Shown here: positions 61,029 to 64,000 of the stretch, in pieces
How positions within the stretch are numbered: the first letter of the stretch is position 1
How the letters are laid out: every line of letters begins with the position of its first letter
Assembly (NCBI GenBank): GCA_038253325.1
Contig: JBBSHE010000006.1
Coordinates: 31,724-95,723 of the forward strand
Direction: 5' to 3'
Length of the DNA: 64,000 nucleotides
Origin: JBBSHE01 sp038253325
GTDB lineage: Bacteria > Actinomycetota > Actinomycetes > Propionibacteriales > Nocardioidaceae
Position numbers and translations under genes: made by a program
Notes under the pieces: generated by a model
Database searches by the model: none
Seen by the model: only the letters and a program-made list of their open reading frames with translations
What the model was told of the DNA's origin: nothing

Positions 61029-61799
61029 ATGGGACTGCTGGATGGTAGGCGGATCTTGGTCGCCGGTGTCACGTTGGACACCTCGATCGGCTTCGCGGTC
61101 GCCCGGTACGCGCAGGAGCAGGGCGCAGAGGTGGTGGTGAGCAACTTCGGCAGAGCCTTGTCGATCACCCGACGAATCGTCGGTCGGCTCCCGCGGCCCG
61201 CACCGGTGATCGAGCTCGACGTGACCGACGACGAGCACCTGGCCACGCTCCCGGAGCGGGTTCGCGAGCACCTCGACGGCCTCGACGGGTTGGTGCACTC
61301 CATCGCGTACGGGAACCCGGAGACGTTGCTCGGCGGGAAGTTCCTCTCCGGGCCTTGGCCCGACGCCGCGCAGGCTCTCCAGGTGTCGGCGTACTCGTTC
61401 GCCTCGCTGTCGGTGGCCGCACTCCCTTTGCTGGCCGAGAACTCGTCGATCGTCGGGATGACGTTCGACGCTTCGGTGGCGTGGCCGGTGTACGACTGGA
61501 TGGGAGTCGCGAAGGCGGCGCTGGAGTCGTGCTCGCGCTACCTTGCCCGCGACCTCGGACCGAGAGGCATCCGGGTGAACCTGGTCGCCGCCGGGCCGTT
61601 GAAGACGCTCGCCGCGAAAGCGATCCCCGGCTTCGAGGAGCTCGAGGCGATGTGGTCGGGTCGCGCGCCGCTCGGCTGGGACGAGAGTGACTCCGAGCCG
61701 GCCGCCAAGGCGGTCGTCGCACTGCTCAGTGATCTGTTCCCGGCGACGACCGGCGAGATCATTCACGTCGACGGCGGATTCCACGCGATCGGCGCATGA
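61029..61799 (+). CDS. fabI: enoyl-ACP reductase FabI (InhA-like)
   Basis: 256-residue NADH-dependent enoyl-ACP reductase completing fatty acid elongation. N-terminal GLLDGRRILVAGV (2-14), HSIAYG near 90 and the Tyr155-x6-Lys162 catalytic pair of enoyl reductases (not the SDR YxxxK) are present. ATG 61029 matches the family N terminus and follows AAAGG; ATG 61008 would add seven residues. The TGA overlaps the next ATG. Confidence 0.95.
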   Translation: MGLLDGRRILVAGVTLDTSIGFAVARYAQEQGAEVVVSNFGRALSITRRIVGRLPRPAPVIELDVTDDEHLATLPERVREHLDGLDGLVHSIAYGNPETLLGGKFLSGPWPDAAQALQVSAYSFASLSVAALPLLAENSSIVGMTFDASVAWPVYDWMGVAKAALESCSRYLARDLGPRGIRVNLVAAGPLKTLAAKAIPGFEELEAMWSGRAPLGWDESDSEPAAKAVVALLSDLFPATTGEIIHVDGGFHAIGA

Positions 61800-63481
61800 G
61801 CGCGCTGGTCGAGCTGCGGGTCCTGGACGGGCCGAACCTGTACTTCAGCCGAGCCGCCGTGAAGCTGACCCTGGACCCTGCGTCGCTGGTCGATGTCGAC
61901 GACCAGGCGGCGCAGAGCTTCGCCCGCCGGATCGGTCTGCGGAACGCCCGCCCCGGATCCCCCGGAACGGGATTCCGCCGCCGGTTCGTAGCCAGGGCGC
62001 TGGCCCGGCTGGTCCGCCAGATCGCGGCCGAGGCGGGGACGCACCGACTGGCCGTCCGAGTGCGACTTGGCGCAGACCACGACCGAGTGGTGGTCGCGTA
62101 CCCGTGGCGTAACCGGGGCCGAGCCGTCGCGCTCGGCGAGGCGGTCGCGTCGGTCCTCGACGCGCTCCCGGCTGCAGACGTCGACGAGGCGATCGGAGCC
62201 GCCGCCGCGCGGTTGCGAAGCGCGCACCCGGGCGAGAAGCCGCCGACGATCAAGCCGAGGATCCCCGTCGTCGCAGTGACCGGGACCAACGGGAAGACGA
62301 CGACGTCACGAATGATCGCCCACATCGGTCAGGTCGCCGGACAGGTCGTCGGATGGTCGTCGACCGACGGCATCTACGTCGACGGCGAGCTGGTCGAGGC
62401 CGGAGACTACTCGGGTCCGAGCGGTGCCGGCCGCGTACTCGCACAACCCGGCGTCCAGCTGGCGGTGACCGAAACGGCACGCGGCGGGATCCTGCTGCGT
62501 GGCATCGGGGTGGCCTGGAACGACGTCTCCGTCGTCACGAACGTGTCGAGCGACCATCTCGGGCTCCACGGCGTCGACACCGTGGACCAACTGGCGGAGG
62601 TGAAGGCGGTCGTGCCGAGGATCACCCGGACGACGGGGTGGGCCGTGCTGAACGGCGACGACCCGCGAGTGATGTCGATGCGGCCGGTCATCGCAGCCCG
62701 TCCATGGGTGTTCTCGCGCGACCCGGACTCGCCGTCGATCCGCGAGGCGCTCGGCCATCATGGTCGCGCGACGACCGTGATCGACGGGCAGATCTGTGTG
62801 CTCGACACCGGTGGAGACCCCGACCCGCTGGTTCCGGTCGCCGACGTACCCATGACCCTCGCGGGTCTCAGCCACTTCAATGTCGAGAACGCGCTGGCGG
62901 CGACGAGTGCTGCGCTGGCGGTGGGCGTGAATCGTGCGGACGTGGTCGAGGGGTTGCGGACGTTCGCGCCAGGTCCCGAGCTCAACCCGGGCCGGATGAA
63001 CGTGTACAGCCTTGGCGATGTCACGGTCGTCGTCGACCTGGCCCACAACGAGGCTGGCCTCGAGGCCCTCATCGAGATCATGAACGGCCTCCGCCCGCCC
63101 GGTGCCCACCGGCTGCTGGCCCTCGGCACCGCCGGCGACCGCACCGACGAGATCGTCGAAGCGTTGGCCGAGGTGGGGGCGCGCGACTCGGACACGATGG
63201 TGATCGTCCACAAGCTGAGGTACCTGCGCGGTCGCGACCGCAACGAGCTCGACCACACCTACCGCCGGGGTGCCGCCCGGGTGGGCGTGACCGACGTCGT
63301 TTCGTACGACTCGGAGCTCGCGGCGCTGCGCGCACTCGTCGCAGCGGCGGAGCCCGGCGACGTGATCGCGATCATGACCCACCAGGACCGGGTGCAGCTG
63401 CACGACTGGCTGACTGGCCGGGGTGCCACAGTCGACAGCCCCGACGTGCTACGTACAAAGGTTCGACACGCCCGCGGCTAA
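61796..63481 (+). CDS. Mur ligase family protein (cyanophycin synthetase C-terminal-like)
   Basis: 561-residue ATP-dependent ligase-like enzyme. A short N-terminal domain (1-150) replaces the ATP-grasp module of cyanophycin synthetase. The Mur domain then begins with VTGTNGKTTT (161-170), ETARGGILLRG, VTNVSSDHLGLHG, VLNGDDPRV, the Lys/Asp region and a C-terminal domain with VVDLAHNEAG and ALGTAGDRTDE. It would add an amino acid to a carboxylate; the substrate is unknown. It overlaps fabI by four bases, so it is the third gene of the fabG-fabI operon. Confidence 0.88.
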   Translation: MSALVELRVLDGPNLYFSRAAVKLTLDPASLVDVDDQAAQSFARRIGLRNARPGSPGTGFRRRFVARALARLVRQIAAEAGTHRLAVRVRLGADHDRVVVAYPWRNRGRAVALGEAVASVLDALPAADVDEAIGAAAARLRSAHPGEKPPTIKPRIPVVAVTGTNGKTTTSRMIAHIGQVAGQVVGWSSTDGIYVDGELVEAGDYSGPSGAGRVLAQPGVQLAVTETARGGILLRGIGVAWNDVSVVTNVSSDHLGLHGVDTVDQLAEVKAVVPRITRTTGWAVLNGDDPRVMSMRPVIAARPWVFSRDPDSPSIREALGHHGRATTVIDGQICVLDTGGDPDPLVPVADVPMTLAGLSHFNVENALAATSAALAVGVNRADVVEGLRTFAPGPELNPGRMNVYSLGDVTVVVDLAHNEAGLEALIEIMNGLRPPGAHRLLALGTAGDRTDEIVEALAEVGARDSDTMVIVHKLRYLRGRDRNELDHTYRRGAARVGVTDVVSYDSELAALRALVAAAEPGDVIAIMTHQDRVQLHDWLTGRGATVDSPDVLRTKVRHARG

Positions 63482-63524
63482 CGGTGTTGCCCCGGATGCT
63501 GTCGTCTCGGGTGCCCCGGACCGT

Positions 63525-63544
63525 TTGCCATGTTGACATGGCAA
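63525..63544. promoter_or_regulatory. 9-2-9 perfect palindrome
   Basis: TTGCCATGT-TG-ACATGGCAA is a perfect inverted repeat about 45 bases after the Mur ligase stop, at the start of the rearranged end of the window. It could be an operator or the end of a mobile element; nothing decides between these. Confidence 0.5.
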
Positions 63545-63612
63545 GTGGTCGCAACCCCGACCGTTATGCCCGGTACGTCCGGGCGTGTTGCCGGGTTTGA
63601 TTGGCCAACGCC

Positions 63613-63651
63613 GGGGGGGGGGGCGGGGGGGCGGGGGGGGGGGGCGGGGGG
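63613..63651. repeat. impure poly-G tract
   Basis: 39 bases of G interrupted only by C at 63624, 63632 and 63645. On the minus strand it would extend the transposase-like frame as prolines. It may be a sequencing or assembly join, or a real G-rich block at a recombination point. Confidence 0.7.
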
Positions 63652-63654
63652 CCC

Positions 63655-63735
63655 CCCACGCGTCGACCCCTCTTCGATCAACCTCACCAGCTCAAGGCGC
63701 CCCTGCAGTCCGAGCTTGCACCTACGGTCCTCCAT
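63655..63735 (-). pseudogene. transposase-like HTH protein, N-terminal remnant
   Basis: The minus strand starts at ATG 63735 with DRRCKLGLQGRLELVRLIEE (residues 3-22) then GSTRG, the first HTH helix typical of IS481-type transposases or related leucine-zipper HTH proteins. After 27 residues the frame runs into the poly-G tract. Only the N terminus remains. The family call is tentative. Confidence 0.45.
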
Positions 63736-63794
63736 GTCCGGCCTCCTTCGGCGGGTCTGTCGTCGCAGACCGCACCTTCCGTCGGAGGCCGGAC
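63736..63794. repeat. long two-part hairpin
   Basis: Perfect 11-base outer arms (GTCCGGCCTCC at 63736-63746 with 63784-63794) and a perfect 6-base inner stem (63754-63759 with 63766-63771) around a 6-base loop. It begins immediately beside the start codon of the transposase-like remnant, so it could be part of an element end or a terminator. Confidence 0.65.
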
Positions 63795-63816
63795 GCCTTC
63801 GCTCAGGCGTTCACCA

Positions 63817-64000
63817 AGTCTGTGGGCAGATCAGCTAGGGCGCACCCTGTTCGACGAACATCCCCACGTCATCGTCTCGACCGACTTCATTAAGAGCGAG
63901 CGACGGCGTGAGGACTTCGTCCGTGCGTGCCCCGAGCTCGTCATCGTCGACGAGGCTCACACGTTCGCCTTCGGTGCGCGCGACCGCGGCCGCCACCAGC
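63817..64000 (+). pseudogene. DEAH/SNF2-type helicase fragment, 5' truncated, runs off window
   Basis: An open frame contains LFDEHPHVIVSTDFIKS, RRREDFVRACPELVIVDEAH (Walker B DEAH box) and TFAFGARDRGRHQ to the window edge. The block from VSTDFIKSERRR to DEAHT resembles motifs Ia-II of large SNF2-like helicases found in phage-defence islands (DrmD-like), but the defence assignment is an inference. The region before it lacks Walker A and any helicase N terminus, so about 150 or more residues are missing. The fragment is in frame with an uninformative stretch back to 63601. Confidence 0.6.

Overview
The window is a high-GC chromosomal segment of an actinobacterium. The evidence is mycothiol-type maleylpyruvate isomerase, RbpA, WhiA, OpcA, an InhA-type FabI, an actinobacterial SOS box, many GTG starts and many leaderless-looking promoters (TANNNT six or seven bases before the start codon). 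The gene order uvrA / uvrC-rapZ-yvcK-whiA / gap-pgk-tpiA-secG / pgl-opcA-zwf-pgi-tal-tkt / ctaB-ctaA / suf suggests Propionibacteriales (Nocardioides/Kribbella-like). That placement is an inference. No rRNA, tRNA or CRISPR array was seen.

Layout. 0-9.5 kb: end of uvrB, a beta-carbonic anhydrase, a MmcQ/YjbR protein, a deletion scar joining the 3' halves of a divergent TetR/MFS pair, a probable Mn2+ (yybP-ykoY) riboswitch in front of a TerC transporter, a three-gene muropeptide-salvage-like operon, a hemerythrin, a HIT protein between two copies of a long palindromic repeat, and an MBL-fold / maleylpyruvate isomerase pair. 9.5-20.8 kb: uvrA with a perfect LexA box, Rieske and cupredoxin lipoproteins, a DJ-1/PfpI protein, a TPR protein, then uvrC-rapZ-yvcK-whiA joined by stop/start overlaps. 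21-33 kb: lower glycolysis (gap, pgk, tpiA), secG and rbpA, converging on an operon for the oxidative and non-oxidative pentose phosphate pathway (tkt-tal-pgi-zwf-opcA-pgl on the minus strand). 33-44 kb: haem A synthesis (ctaB, ctaA), a drug-efflux-type ABC pair, and the iron-sulfur operon sufR-B-D-Rieske-C-S-U-T with a candidate SufR operator at its head.

43.8-48.4 kb is less conserved. It holds a PHP-domain hydrolase with softer GC, a large protein of unknown function with a helical N terminus, a cold-shock protein, a Vms1-like (acVLRF1) release-factor homologue, and remnants of a BTAD-domain protein and a YpfJ-type zinc metallopeptidase. 48.4-63.5 kb: ABC-F ATPase, enoyl-CoA hydratase, ABC exporter, SDR, sirtuin, SURF1, MoaA, aldo/keto reductase, LuxR regulator, TolB-like propeller protein, small zinc-binding and DUF3099-like proteins, then fabG-fabI and a Mur-ligase-like enzyme in one operon.

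The last 500 bases are a recombined junction: a 9+9 bp palindrome, an impure poly-G run that may be an assembly join, the N terminus of a transposase-like HTH protein, a strong hairpin, and a truncated DEAH/SNF2-type helicase running off the window. It resembles helicases of phage-defence islands and is the most likely edge of an accessory system. The rest is conserved core metabolism with a few unusual regulatory and repeat elements.
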